A stretch of DNA of 64,000 bases from an uncultured Eubacterium sp. GTDB lineage: Bacteria; Bacillota; Clostridia; Lachnospirales; Lachnospiraceae. Positions 41,338-49,912 of this stretch are shown in pieces. The DNA is taken from assembly GCA_948579355.1 (NCBI GenBank), contig CAPAOV010000013.1, positions 4,741 to 68,740 of the forward strand, written 5' to 3'. Positions within the stretch are counted from its first letter, which is position 1. Each line of letters starts with the position of its first letter. The notes beneath the pieces were generated by a model. The model saw only the letters and a program-made list of their open reading frames with translations. It had not been told where the DNA came from and made no database searches. A program made the position numbers and the translations under genes.

Positions 41338-41725
41338 CTTCTTCCGCTTTCACTTCCTCACTTATATCGGTATCCTCGCACGCTTTCAGACAAGCCATGC
41401 TCTGCCCGTGTAACTTCTTTGCCAAATCAAATTTCAAAATTTGTTTTCTCCGCACGTTATGTCCCACAGTCTCACGATACTGCCGGTTTACAAATTGCAA
41501 AATCTCAGGCAGCGCCTCAAGCACTCCCGGCACATCATAATATACGGCAACAACTACATAATTCATCGGCCCAGTCTGGTAGAGCTGTAAATCGGCAAAA
41601 AATTCACCGCATTTTTCTTTTAACTGCTCGTCTAAATGCCTGACCAACTGACAATATCTCTCCTGCCATCCCGGATTGACATAGGACATACTCACATCAT
41701 ATAAAAATTTGCATTCCTCGGACAT
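41246..41725 (-). CDS. Unrecognised protein overlapping hydE
   Basis: I do not recognise a family. The 159-residue protein has a compact N-terminal domain (about 1-115: YVNPGWQERYCQLVRHLDEQL, YVVVAVYYDVPGVLEAL) and a disordered acidic tail (EEVKAEEDDSKPAVNPAIEE) encoded by the region shared with hydE. The start at 41725 has GAGG seven bases upstream, and that site is inside a strong hairpin (41729-41779). The long overlap suggests coupling to hydE, and thus perhaps a role in or sensing of hydrogenase maturation; this is inference only. Confidence 0.65.
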   Translation of the reverse strand: MSEECKFLYDVSMSYVNPGWQERYCQLVRHLDEQLKEKCGEFFADLQLYQTGPMNYVVVAVYYDVPGVLEALPEILQFVNRQYRETVGHNVRRKQILKFDLAKKLHGQSMACLKACEDTDISEEVKAEEDDSKPAVNPAIEEEQESVGGEVFTASDVTD

Positions 41726-41728
41726 AAA

Positions 41729-41779
41729 AATACCTCGGCAAATATCTTCATATCTATTATATGAAAACACCGAGGTATT
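41729..41779 (-). promoter_or_regulatory. Hairpin that hides the ribosome site upstream of the hydE operon
   Basis: A perfect 10-bp inverted repeat AATACCTCGG/CCGAGGTATT (41770-41779 with 41729-41738) encloses a second one, TTCATAT/ATATGAA (41759-41765 with 41747-41753). On the minus strand the 3' arm of the outer stem contains the GAGG ribosome site and ends three bases before the ATG at 41725. Formation would block translation of that gene and, through coupling, hydE. A terminator reading is less likely because no T-run follows on this strand. Confidence 0.6.
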
Positions 41780-41780
41780 G

Positions 41781-42011
41781 TCATTCTTTTTTTAATTTAA
41801 TTGGGATGGAAGCGCAGCCGTAATTATAATACCTGCTCACTCTAGCAGAAGTTTTGGTGAAACAAAATTTTTCTAAAAATGAATAGTTAGGGTAGCTGTC
41901 ATCATCTGTAATCTCAAAAACAATAATGTATGGACATTTACGTTCCTGAAGCAACTTTTTTAATTCTTTCAGCATCTTTTTTGTGTCTGCAATAATTTCA
42001 TCCGGTGTCAT
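41781..42011 (-). CDS. Small protein of unknown function (76 aa)
   Basis: A 76-codon frame with an AAGG nine bases before the ATG. It starts with an amphipathic, lysine-rich helix (DEIIADTKKMLKELKKLLQE), followed by CPYIIVFEITDDDSYPNY and a basic end. No family is recognised. It lies between the hairpin before the hydE operon and multi-hairpin element copy 2, on the same strand as hydE. Coding character is moderate only. Confidence 0.45.
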   Translation of the reverse strand: MTPDEIIADTKKMLKELKKLLQERKCPYIIVFEITDDDSYPNYSFLEKFCFTKTSARVSRYYNYGCASIPIKLKKE

Positions 42012-42116
42012 CTGAATATGCCTTAATGAATTATATTCCCAAATCTTCCGAATATCATCAACACAAGATTTTCCCTCCTTTCCTTGACATAAACTTACCT
42101 ATTATAGTAAAATATT

Positions 42117-42293
42117 TTGATACTAGGGTCTTCAGGTAAAAAAGCCGGATAAGTTCTGGCGAACTTATCCGGCTTTTTTACCCTGAGACCCGTCAAGCAT
42201 GAGAAAGGAGCGATTTACGAAGTAAATCAGCGGATTTCGAATGTTTGATGAATTGCGAAAGTTGTGAAACAACGGAGCAATTCAAAGTATCAA
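42117..42293. repeat. Multi-hairpin intergenic element, copy 2
   Basis: It is bounded by TTGATACT/AGTATCAA (perfect 8 bp) and lies in the 340-bp gap before the first CDP-glycerol transferase gene. The first stem is 22 bp and perfect (42135-42156 with 42161-42182, loop TGGC). The later stems have nearly the same sequence as in copy 1: CAAGCAT/ATGTTTG (a G-U wobble where copy 1 has A-U), GATTTAC-gaa-GTAAATC and GAATTGC..GTTGT-gaa-ACAAC..GCAATTC. Arms of the first stem and the closing stem differ from copy 1 but still pair. Confidence 0.75.
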
Positions 42294-42351
42294 TTACAAA
42301 CAAAAACACAGGCTTCACTATGCGCACAACCATGTGCGATTGGAGGTTTCG

Positions 42352-43500
42352 ATGGCTGTCAGGATTAAAATAGCGATGATACGCCTCGTTCAGATTTGTT
42401 TATTTTTTGTGCCGTTAAAACAAAACCGCATTATGTTTTATGCCAACAACCGCAAAGGTTATGTATGCAATCCGGCTTTCCTGATGGAGGCTATACGCAA
42501 AAACTATGCCGGCGAATACGAACTTATCTGGATGACGCGTTTTCCGGAGACTTGTGAGCAACGGGACGGAGTTACCGTTGTCAGGCAGAGAAGTTTTGCC
42601 TGCTTCAAATATTTTATACGGACTAAGTATATAATTACCAATGACATGATTGACGAGGCATTTGTCAAAAAGGCGGGACAAATCTTTATCTCCACATGGC
42701 ACGGCGGAGGCGCCTACAAAAAAGTAGGGATTAGCGCCCTTTCCGAGGACGCTGTTATCCGCAAAAATTTTCGAAAATGGTATGGCAGACTGGATTATTT
42801 TGTATCTTCCTGCCGGATATGTACCGATATGTATGCGGAGGCTTTTGGCCTGCCAAAACAATGTTTTCTGGAGACAGGAACGCCGCGAAACGATATTTTC
42901 TTTTGCGCACACGAAGAAATCAGCAAGCGGGTGAGGGATTTTTATGAAATGCCGGAGCAGACGAAAATTCTTCTATTTGCTCCCAGCTTTCAGATGTCGG
43001 CGCCGGAAAAGGAGAAGTACGACAAAGATAAATTGGTTGAAGTAGCGGTTAAACTGCAAGAGACAACAAAGACTCCGTGGGTTATTCTCTATCGTTCCCA
43101 CTATTTGCGTGACGAGGAGACACCGGAAGCAAAATCCGTTCTTCTGGATGGCAATGCCTATTATGAAATGCAGGATTTGTTATATGCATCCGACGTGTTA
43201 GTTACTGATTTTTCCTCCTGCATTTGGGACTTTTCCCTGACCGGACGGCCTATTATTCTATTAGAAGAGCGGCTAGAAGAATATGAGAAAGAAGACCGCG
43301 GTTTTTTTGTTCCTTATGAGACATGGCCCTATTTAAAAATCAGGAGACTTGATGAATTGGCAACGATGGTTACTGCTGTTGTTGATAACGACTATTCTTC
43401 TGTCTATGAAAAGCACAGAGAAGAGATGGGGGCATTCGAAACAGGCAGCGCCTGTCAGCAAATTATCAATACTGTTTTAACGTACAGGAGTGGAAAGTAA
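42352..43500 (+). CDS. CDP-glycerol glycerophosphotransferase family protein (TagF/TagB-like)
   Basis: These enzymes add glycerol phosphate from CDP-glycerol to a wall polymer at the membrane. The 382-residue protein has a short hydrophobic N-terminal segment (AMIRLVQICLFFVPL), then the two family marks: FISTWHGGGAYKKVG (catalytic His) and VLVTDFSSCIWDFSLTGRP. TGTPRNDIFF and LLFAPSFQ lie between. GGAGG is five bases before the ATG at 42352; a longer in-frame start is not supported. It is translationally adjacent to a second transferase (one base apart). The gene is downstream of hairpin element copy 2. Confidence 0.88.
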   Translation: MAVRIKIAMIRLVQICLFFVPLKQNRIMFYANNRKGYVCNPAFLMEAIRKNYAGEYELIWMTRFPETCEQRDGVTVVRQRSFACFKYFIRTKYIITNDMIDEAFVKKAGQIFISTWHGGGAYKKVGISALSEDAVIRKNFRKWYGRLDYFVSSCRICTDMYAEAFGLPKQCFLETGTPRNDIFFCAHEEISKRVRDFYEMPEQTKILLFAPSFQMSAPEKEKYDKDKLVEVAVKLQETTKTPWVILYRSHYLRDEETPEAKSVLLDGNAYYEMQDLLYASDVLVTDFSSCIWDFSLTGRPIILLEERLEEYEKEDRGFFVPYETWPYLKIRRLDELATMVTAVVDNDYSSVYEKHREEMGAFETGSACQQIINTVLTYRSGK

Positions 43501-43501
43501 C

Positions 43502-46500
43502 ATGAAAGAACAACGCAATAAAAATTTATGGATTTTTAATGCCGGAAGCAGTTATGCAGGCAATCCGAAATGGATGTTTGAATATATTGTACGCCATCAC
43601 GGGGAGATTACACCCGTATGGATGTGTTATGAAGCAGCAACAAAAAATTATGTAAAGGGACTTGGTTATCAGGCGGAACTTTATGCCTCCCCTGCCGGAC
43701 GCAGCGTTATGAAAGAGGCTGGCGTCTATGTTGTGGAGATGTGTAAAGAAATCTTTCAACCTGAACTTGATGGAATCACCGTCCTCAACCTATGGCACGG
43801 CGTTGGCTGCAAGAGCATAGAGCGCAAAGTAAACAGCGGCTTTCTTCGTGAGCGCATTGCTAAAAAATATATTCAGAATAATGATATGCTGCGCAATAAC
43901 CAACTCTTTCTTGTGACATCCGAAGTCATGGAAAAGCACTTCAAAGAGCAGTGCGGCATTGATGATGACAAAGTCATCCGCGCCGGTTATCCGCGTTGCG
44001 TCGTCACGGATGACATTTGCAGTTACAACCATGATATCCGCGCCAAAAAAGGACTTGGCAATGACGCAAAACTGGCTATTTATGCCCCGACTTACCGTGA
44101 TAACAACGGTGAGAATTTTATCAAATCAGCGCTGCCGGATATGAAAAAGCTGGCGGATACGCTGGAGCAGAATAATATTCTGCTTATCTTGAAAATGCAC
44201 CCGCAGGTAGAAAAGGACAGCCAGTATCTGGCAATGAAAGATTTGTATGGCAATCACCCGAATTTCTACTTTTGGGAAAACCAAGATGACGTCTATGAAA
44301 TTTTCAGTGATATTGATATCGCCATTGTCGACTACTCTTCCATTTTTTATGATTTATTGGCGCGCGGTGTAAAAACTTTTATCCGCTATTTTTACGATAT
44401 TGACTGCAAGGAAAACTTCCGCGATTTTGTATTTGATTTGCGCGAGATGACATGCGGCACGGAGGCAAAAAACTTTGAAGAACTTTTAGCTGCGCTGGCC
44501 GATTGTCCACAGACAGAGCAATCAGAAATTGAGCGCATTAACGACATTTTTTGGTCTTATTCGGATGAGGACGACTGCGAACGCATTATAAATACTGCAC
44601 TTTCTTTTGCCCCCCCTGAGAGACAGTTCCCGAAGCTTTACAGCTTTGATATTTTTGACACGCTTTTTTCCAGACAATGCATCTATCCAAGCAGTATCTT
44701 TGACAATATTAAGCGGAAGATGGAAAACTCGGCTCTCGGCTACAATGCCTATCTCATCCGTGAGTTTACACAAATCCGGCGTTGGTGCGAGGCAAATGTG
44801 CGCGAGTATTATAAAAAGTCAACGCTCATTCGCAAAGATGACCGCTTGGAGATTCAGTTATCGGAGATATACGGCCGCATGGCAACACTCTTTTCAATAA
44901 CGGAAGAGCAAAAAGAACAACTGATTGCATGGGAATGCGAGGCGGAAATCCGTTCTGTCATTCCGCTGAAGCATACGATTCAATATTTGAAAGATCGTCT
45001 TGCCGAAGGAAACGACGTTGTGCTAATCAGCGATATGTATTTACCAAAAGAAATTATAAACCAAATGCTTGCTAAGGCAGACCCGCTTCTTGCCACTCTG
45101 CCGCTCTTTCTTTCCAGTGATTATGGATATCAAAAGACAACGCGCAAGCTCTTTTTGGAAGTGTATGATTCTCTGGACTACCATTATTCGCAGTGGATAC
45201 ACATGGGCGACAGTCCATTTGCTGACGATACGCAGCCGTCCTGCCTTGGCATTCATACACAGCCGATTGCCATTCCTGAAATGAATGAATACGAGACGGA
45301 AATAACGGAGTTCGCGGAAGAGTACGGCGTTCACAGTGTGGCAAAACTATTCCGCAATTTCCGTCTGGAGGGACATGACGACAGGGAAATTTTTGCTTAC
45401 GAATATGCGAGTCTCTACTTTGTTCCCTATGTTCATTGGGCGGTAATGGATGCGATGGCACGGGGTTATAAGACGCTGTATTTTATTTCCCGTGACGGCT
45501 ATTATCTGAAATTGGCAGCAGACGCCATTATCCAAAGCAAAGGTTTCGATATCCGCACAAAATATATATATGGTTCGCGCAAGGCATGGCGCGTTCCATC
45601 CTTTATCGACCACGTAGATGAGGAATTTTTTGAAATTTATGGCAACTTCAGCGGCGTCCGCAATTTTGAAAAATTACTGGCCGCCCTGCTTATTGACGAA
45701 AAAACATTTCTGAATTTCTTTCCGGAGCTCGGCTACCTGAAAAACAAAAAGCGCTATTCCGACCAGCTTATCGCAGACATCAGTTTGAAACTGAAACGTT
45801 CTGCTGCCTATCAAAAGCATCTTCTTGGCGTTGCCAAAGAACAGCGCGGCATTGTTATCGACTATTTGAGACAGGAAATTAATTTTGATGAACCTTTTGC
45901 CTTTGTTGAGTATTGGGGACGCGGATATACGCAGGATTGCCTGACAAGGCTCTTGCAGGAGACGGCAGGACGCCAAATTGATAACCCGATGTACTACGTC
46001 CGCAGTATCTATCCGACAATCGGGCAATCGATTCGCTACAACTATACATGCAATACGCATTCGCTCGTTTTTGCGGAATCAATTTTTGCTAATCTGCCTT
46101 ACAAAACGATTGAGAAATACGAGAGACAGGATAATGAGATTCGCCCTGTTTTCCATTCCTGTGAAAATGACAAACAGATGAATCAGGCTCTGGAAACTTT
46201 TCTTGTCCGCTTTGCCAATGATTTCTGCTCGCTGCAACTGGAGGATGAGGCAACAACGGGGCACTACCTGTACGATTTCGGTATGGCCTATTTCCAACCG
46301 TCGACGAACGACCCGATTCTCTTAAACGTATTTGGCAGTTTAAAAGACGCGGTGGCGCTCGGAGAACGGGCAACCGAATATGCACCTCCCGTTACCTTTA
46401 AGACAATTATAAACTGGATGCACGGCCAGTCCTACCACACGAAATCCGTAGAGATGTCGATGAAAAAATCAAAACCGATTTATCGCTGGATTTATAAAAG

Positions 46501-46552
46501 TTATTGCTATTACTGCGATAATATTCGCGGAAAATGGTTCCGGAGGAGGTAA
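43502..46552 (+). CDS. CDP-glycerol glycerophosphotransferase fused to a HAD-like half
   Basis: The 1016-residue protein has two halves. Residues 1-370 form a second TagF-like transferase: VLNLWHGVGCKSIERK, AGYPRCVVTDD, AIYAPTYRDNNG, LLILKMHPQV, AIVDYSSIFYDLLARG. Residues about 380-600 look like a HAD hydrolase: YSFDIFDTLFSRQ (DxDxT), VVLISDMYLP and IHMGDSPFADD. The last 400 residues (LYFISRDGYYLKLAADAII, FAFVEYWGRGYTQDCLTRLL) belong to the same uncharacterised module. It may both transfer and trim or modify the glycerol-phosphate chain. AGGAG lies 11 bases before the ATG, in the tail of the preceding gene. It converges with the GlfT2-like gene. Confidence 0.85.
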   Translation: MKEQRNKNLWIFNAGSSYAGNPKWMFEYIVRHHGEITPVWMCYEAATKNYVKGLGYQAELYASPAGRSVMKEAGVYVVEMCKEIFQPELDGITVLNLWHGVGCKSIERKVNSGFLRERIAKKYIQNNDMLRNNQLFLVTSEVMEKHFKEQCGIDDDKVIRAGYPRCVVTDDICSYNHDIRAKKGLGNDAKLAIYAPTYRDNNGENFIKSALPDMKKLADTLEQNNILLILKMHPQVEKDSQYLAMKDLYGNHPNFYFWENQDDVYEIFSDIDIAIVDYSSIFYDLLARGVKTFIRYFYDIDCKENFRDFVFDLREMTCGTEAKNFEELLAALADCPQTEQSEIERINDIFWSYSDEDDCERIINTALSFAPPERQFPKLYSFDIFDTLFSRQCIYPSSIFDNIKRKMENSALGYNAYLIREFTQIRRWCEANVREYYKKSTLIRKDDRLEIQLSEIYGRMATLFSITEEQKEQLIAWECEAEIRSVIPLKHTIQYLKDRLAEGNDVVLISDMYLPKEIINQMLAKADPLLATLPLFLSSDYGYQKTTRKLFLEVYDSLDYHYSQWIHMGDSPFADDTQPSCLGIHTQPIAIPEMNEYETEITEFAEEYGVHSVAKLFRNFRLEGHDDREIFAYEYASLYFVPYVHWAVMDAMARGYKTLYFISRDGYYLKLAADAIIQSKGFDIRTKYIYGSRKAWRVPSFIDHVDEEFFEIYGNFSGVRNFEKLLAALLIDEKTFLNFFPELGYLKNKKRYSDQLIADISLKLKRSAAYQKHLLGVAKEQRGIVIDYLRQEINFDEPFAFVEYWGRGYTQDCLTRLLQETAGRQIDNPMYYVRSIYPTIGQSIRYNYTCNTHSLVFAESIFANLPYKTIEKYERQDNEIRPVFHSCENDKQMNQALETFLVRFANDFCSLQLEDEATTGHYLYDFGMAYFQPSTNDPILLNVFGSLKDAVALGERATEYAPPVTFKTIINWMHGQSYHTKSVEMSMKKSKPIYRWIYKSYCYYCDNIRGKWFRRR

Positions 46553-46555
46553 GCG

Positions 46556-48328
46556 TTACCGCAAATATTCCTCCCAGAACCCGCGCTCTGTCAACTCTTT
46601 GCCGTGCTCGCAAAAATCTGCGGCTGCACGGCGATAATTTTTGCGGAGCAGACGCCACATACGCAAACAGCGCGCCGCCGTGACAAACAGATTCTTCCTC
46701 TTTCTGCGCACAAAAAATCCCTGTTTGCTATCGGGGTCATAGAGAAGTACATTTTTATATCGGTACAGACAATCGGGATGCTTCCCCATCGGAATGGGAA
46801 GCGTCTCTTTCTTTGCCGGCAAAAGCCAGCCGTTGATGGACAACAGATGTCTCTTAGAAAAGCCGTGTTCTTCATAGAGCCGTTGCGGCTGCGGTTTTGT
46901 ATAATATTTTTCTGCATGAAGTTCCGCAAGCTCTTGCGATACGTCCGTCATCCGGTATCCCATCTGCATAATTTCCTGATGCAGGAAAATCGGGTCTGTC
47001 TCTTTTAAAAATTGCACTCCCTTACAGAAGTCCTCCACGCCTTTCATCGTCAATAGTTGGTCTTCCTCCCGATAATGGAGCATTTGTCCCGCCAGATGAC
47101 GGCACACACTCTTTACTATATGCATGACGGAAAATTCCGGATGATGAATGGCACAGGTAATCAGCGTATTGCGCATATCATAATATTCCATGGAAGAGGC
47201 CTTTCGGTTATCAAACGCATCATGCCAGACACCAATCCCGTTCATTGTCATAATCTTCTTATCAAACCGCAATCCATACTCAATATCATCCCCGTGAATA
47301 AATACCGGCAGCGGAAAACCACGGAAATGTTCTGCCAGAGGAATACAGCAAAACCACCAGCCGTTGTATTCCATTGGCAAATCCTCTTCATTTTTCAGTA
47401 TCATTTCCTCGCTTCGCAAATCATATCCGCGCTTCGTAAAGCCAATCCGTCCCCCCTGCCACATTTCACCATTGGCGTGTTGAATATAGGGAACATCCAT
47501 GCGCAGCAATGCACCGCCAAGCATCGCGTCCGCATAGGAGGGCTTTGCATACGCCAGAATCGCATACGTTCGCAGAATTGATTCCGGCTCTAAAACAATA
47601 TCATCATCCATAAGCAGAACATGGGTAAAATGATATTTGTCCTTTGCGTTATACGCCTCCAGCATACAGCGTCCAAAACCGCCCGCGCCGCCTGCATTTT
47701 TATTAGCCATCACATGAATATACTCATCGGACAATTCGGATAGCGGAAGCGTGTTTCCGTTATCCGATACATAAACATACAGCCGCTGATACAGCGGCGA
47801 AGATTCATTTTCAATCAATCCCCTGCGCAAGGTATCGAGCGTTTTAATGATAAACTTCTCTCGCCGGAATGTACAGATACCTACAGCAATTGTCACCGGC
47901 CGGCAGACTTCCTCCTGACACTCAAAATACGCACGTTCTATCTTCATTTCGCCCTTTGCTTTCACGGTCAGGTAGAGGATTCCCGACTGCTCCCTGCAAT
48001 CAAAAGGTATCCGGCATACACCCTCACGCGCCGCTTCCGTGTGCAGACATTCTTTTTTGAGCTCTGCCCCCTCCTGTACGGCACGCCAGAGCGATACCTC
48101 ACCGTCTCCCTGACATTGTACTACTGCGTGCACTTCTCCGATATTCGTATACTGATTCCACTTATCTGCGGAAAATCCATTGAAATACGTGAAAAAAGAA
48201 AGCTCCGTCTGCTGTGCCAGTACAAGCTCCGCTTCTCCGCCGCTAAGCGAACCCTGTATTTTACGATAATATAATTCTGTTTCGTCGCAGATAGCTTTCT
48301 TTGGAAATACTATGTTTTGTATTATCAT
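46556..48328 (-). CDS. GlfT2-like galactofuranosyltransferase
   Basis: The 590-residue protein has an N-terminal beta-sandwich (about 1-150) and a GT-A domain: VAIGICTFRREKFIIKTLDTL, VSDNGNTL, ANKNAGGAGGFGRCMLEA, HVLLMDDDIVLEP (DDD metal motif) and FIHGDDIEYGLR, with WHDAFDNRK after it. This order is that of mycobacterial GlfT2-type enzymes, which polymerise UDP-galactofuranose. A UDP-galactopyranose mutase gene at 57634 supports the substrate. GAGG is seven bases before the ATG at 48328; the longer frame overlaps the ABC ATPase gene. It is the last gene of the six-gene operon. Confidence 0.87.
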   Translation of the reverse strand: MIIQNIVFPKKAICDETELYYRKIQGSLSGGEAELVLAQQTELSFFTYFNGFSADKWNQYTNIGEVHAVVQCQGDGEVSLWRAVQEGAELKKECLHTEAAREGVCRIPFDCREQSGILYLTVKAKGEMKIERAYFECQEEVCRPVTIAVGICTFRREKFIIKTLDTLRRGLIENESSPLYQRLYVYVSDNGNTLPLSELSDEYIHVMANKNAGGAGGFGRCMLEAYNAKDKYHFTHVLLMDDDIVLEPESILRTYAILAYAKPSYADAMLGGALLRMDVPYIQHANGEMWQGGRIGFTKRGYDLRSEEMILKNEEDLPMEYNGWWFCCIPLAEHFRGFPLPVFIHGDDIEYGLRFDKKIMTMNGIGVWHDAFDNRKASSMEYYDMRNTLITCAIHHPEFSVMHIVKSVCRHLAGQMLHYREEDQLLTMKGVEDFCKGVQFLKETDPIFLHQEIMQMGYRMTDVSQELAELHAEKYYTKPQPQRLYEEHGFSKRHLLSINGWLLPAKKETLPIPMGKHPDCLYRYKNVLLYDPDSKQGFFVRRKRKNLFVTAARCLRMWRLLRKNYRRAAADFCEHGKELTERGFWEEYLR

Positions 48329-48338
48329 GCTCTTACCT

Positions 48339-49079
48339 CTATTTCTTCTGCGTCGCCATATAGGCGTCGCACACCTCATTTACTTCCCCCGTCATTTGTA
48401 TCTCACCCTTATTAATCCACACCGCATGGTCACACAATTTGCGCACCTGCTCAATCGAATGCGAGACAAATAAAAGCGTTGTTCCGCCGCTCATCATCTC
48501 ATCCATACGTTTCAGACATTTCTGCTGGAACGCATAGTCCCCCACGGCTAAAATCTCATCGACGATGAGGATATCCGGCTGCACAATCGTCGCAATCGCA
48601 AAACCGAGACGCGCGCGCATACCGGAAGAAAAATTCTTCACTGGAGCGTCGAGAAATTTGTGTAACTCCGAAAACTCAACAATTTCGTCAAAATGTTCCT
48701 GCATGTATTTTTTCGAATGGCCGAGAACGGTGCCGTTTAAAAAAATATTTTCTCTTGCCGTTAAGTTCATATCGAAACCGGCTCCCAGCTCAAGGAGAGG
48801 AGAAATCGTGCCATTGACGACAACTTCGCCTTTGTATGGTTTCAAAATACCGCTAATCGCTTTTAACAGCGTAGATTTGCCGGAACCGTTACTCCCGACA
48901 AGCGCCCACGCCTCTCCTTTGCGGATGGTAAACGAGGCGTCTTTGACGGCCAGAAACTCCTGAAAGAGAAGCTCGCGCTTCAACAGTTTGACAAAATATT
49001 CTTTTAAGTTATCTATTTTCTCGGAAGCCATATTAAAACGGATAGTAACATTTTTTACATCTATGGCGATAGCGCTCAT
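48339..49079 (-). CDS. ABC transporter ATPase for polysaccharide/teichoic acid export (TagH/Wzt-like)
   Basis: The 246-residue ATPase powers export of the finished polymer. It has GSNGSGKSTLLKAISG (Walker A), the N-terminal strand pattern typical of the TagH/Wzt group (VKNVTIRFNMASEKIDNLKEY), FSSGMRARLGFAIATIV (signature), ILIVDEILAVGDYAFQQKC (Walker B) and SHSIEQVRKLCDHAVW. It lacks a long C-terminal carbohydrate-binding domain, so recognition of the cargo is likely by the permease. GGAGGG is seven bases before the ATG. The matching permease gene ends 15 bp upstream. Confidence 0.93.
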   Translation of the reverse strand: MSAIAIDVKNVTIRFNMASEKIDNLKEYFVKLLKRELLFQEFLAVKDASFTIRKGEAWALVGSNGSGKSTLLKAISGILKPYKGEVVVNGTISPLLELGAGFDMNLTARENIFLNGTVLGHSKKYMQEHFDEIVEFSELHKFLDAPVKNFSSGMRARLGFAIATIVQPDILIVDEILAVGDYAFQQKCLKRMDEMMSGGTTLLFVSHSIEQVRKLCDHAVWINKGEIQMTGEVNEVCDAYMATQKK

Positions 49080-49094
49080 GCCGCTTCCCTCCTT

Positions 49095-49898
49095 TTAAAT
49101 ATATAAAATAAATTTGTCCTGTGTTTTTAAGAACGTCCACAAGCCGATGAATAACATGACAAAGGCGGAAACCACCCCGATGGCAACGAGCGGTATCATC
49201 CCAATCCCCCCCGGCACAAACCCCGGAAGCGTCAGACAGCGGAACTGCGATACATACGAATACATCGGATTGTAATGTGAAACTAAATACTGCAGCGTCT
49301 CCGGCAATGCCTCCAGCGGATAAAACATCGGCGTCAGATACAGCCACGCCGTGGTGACGGCGTTATAAATATACTGAATATCCCTAAAAAATACATTTGT
49401 CGCCGCCAGAAACAGGCTTAATCCTAATGTAAAAATGAAATTCTGTATCAAAACTGCCGGAAATAATAAGAGACGCCATGAAAATTCACCATGCGTAAAA
49501 ACCATGACCACAAGAAGCGCTCCCATGGAGAAAATACAGTCAATCACCCCGCTAAATACTTTGGAAACCGTAAAGACATACTTCGGAACATACGTCTTTT
49601 TCAAAAGTGAAGCGCTGCCGTTAATCGACTGTATCGAGCCCTTTGTCGTCAGGTTCATAAAATTGAACATCACCTGCCCACTCATCAGATAGACCGGAAA
49701 GTTGGAAATATTTCCGCGGTGGAACATACGGGAGAATACAATCGCCATAATAATCATTATAAAGAGGGGATTTAATACGCTCCACAAATAACCAAGCACA
49801 CTTCTTCGGTATTTCAGCTTCAAATCCCGGCTCACGAGCTCGCCCATCAAATCCTTAAAACGGATAAAACCTTTGATACGTGCAATTAATAGTTTCAT
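49095..49898 (-). CDS. ABC-2 type permease for polysaccharide/teichoic acid export (TagG/Wzm-like)
   Basis: The 267-residue membrane protein has about six helices (VLNPLFIMIIMAIVFSRMF, VDCIF..MGALLVVMVF, FPAVLIQNFIFTLGLSLFLA, GIGMIPLVAIGVVSAFVMLFIG). It carries the typical LVSRDLKLKYRRSVLGYLWS opening of TagG/Wzm permeases and TTAWLYLTPMFYPLEALP. GGAGG is five bases before the ATG. It pairs with the ATPase gene directly downstream. A lipid-linked polymer made by the neighbouring transferases is the likely cargo. Confidence 0.93.
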   Translation of the reverse strand: MKLLIARIKGFIRFKDLMGELVSRDLKLKYRRSVLGYLWSVLNPLFIMIIMAIVFSRMFHRGNISNFPVYLMSGQVMFNFMNLTTKGSIQSINGSASLLKKTYVPKYVFTVSKVFSGVIDCIFSMGALLVVMVFTHGEFSWRLLLFPAVLIQNFIFTLGLSLFLAATNVFFRDIQYIYNAVTTAWLYLTPMFYPLEALPETLQYLVSHYNPMYSYVSQFRCLTLPGFVPGGIGMIPLVAIGVVSAFVMLFIGLWTFLKTQDKFILYI

Positions 49899-49912
49899 AC
49901 AATCCTCCAGTC

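Noticed and set aside
45072..45461. Minus-strand frames of 90-130 codons inside the TagF-HAD gene
   Set aside because: They lie opposite a long, motif-bearing gene and show no domain or ribosome site.
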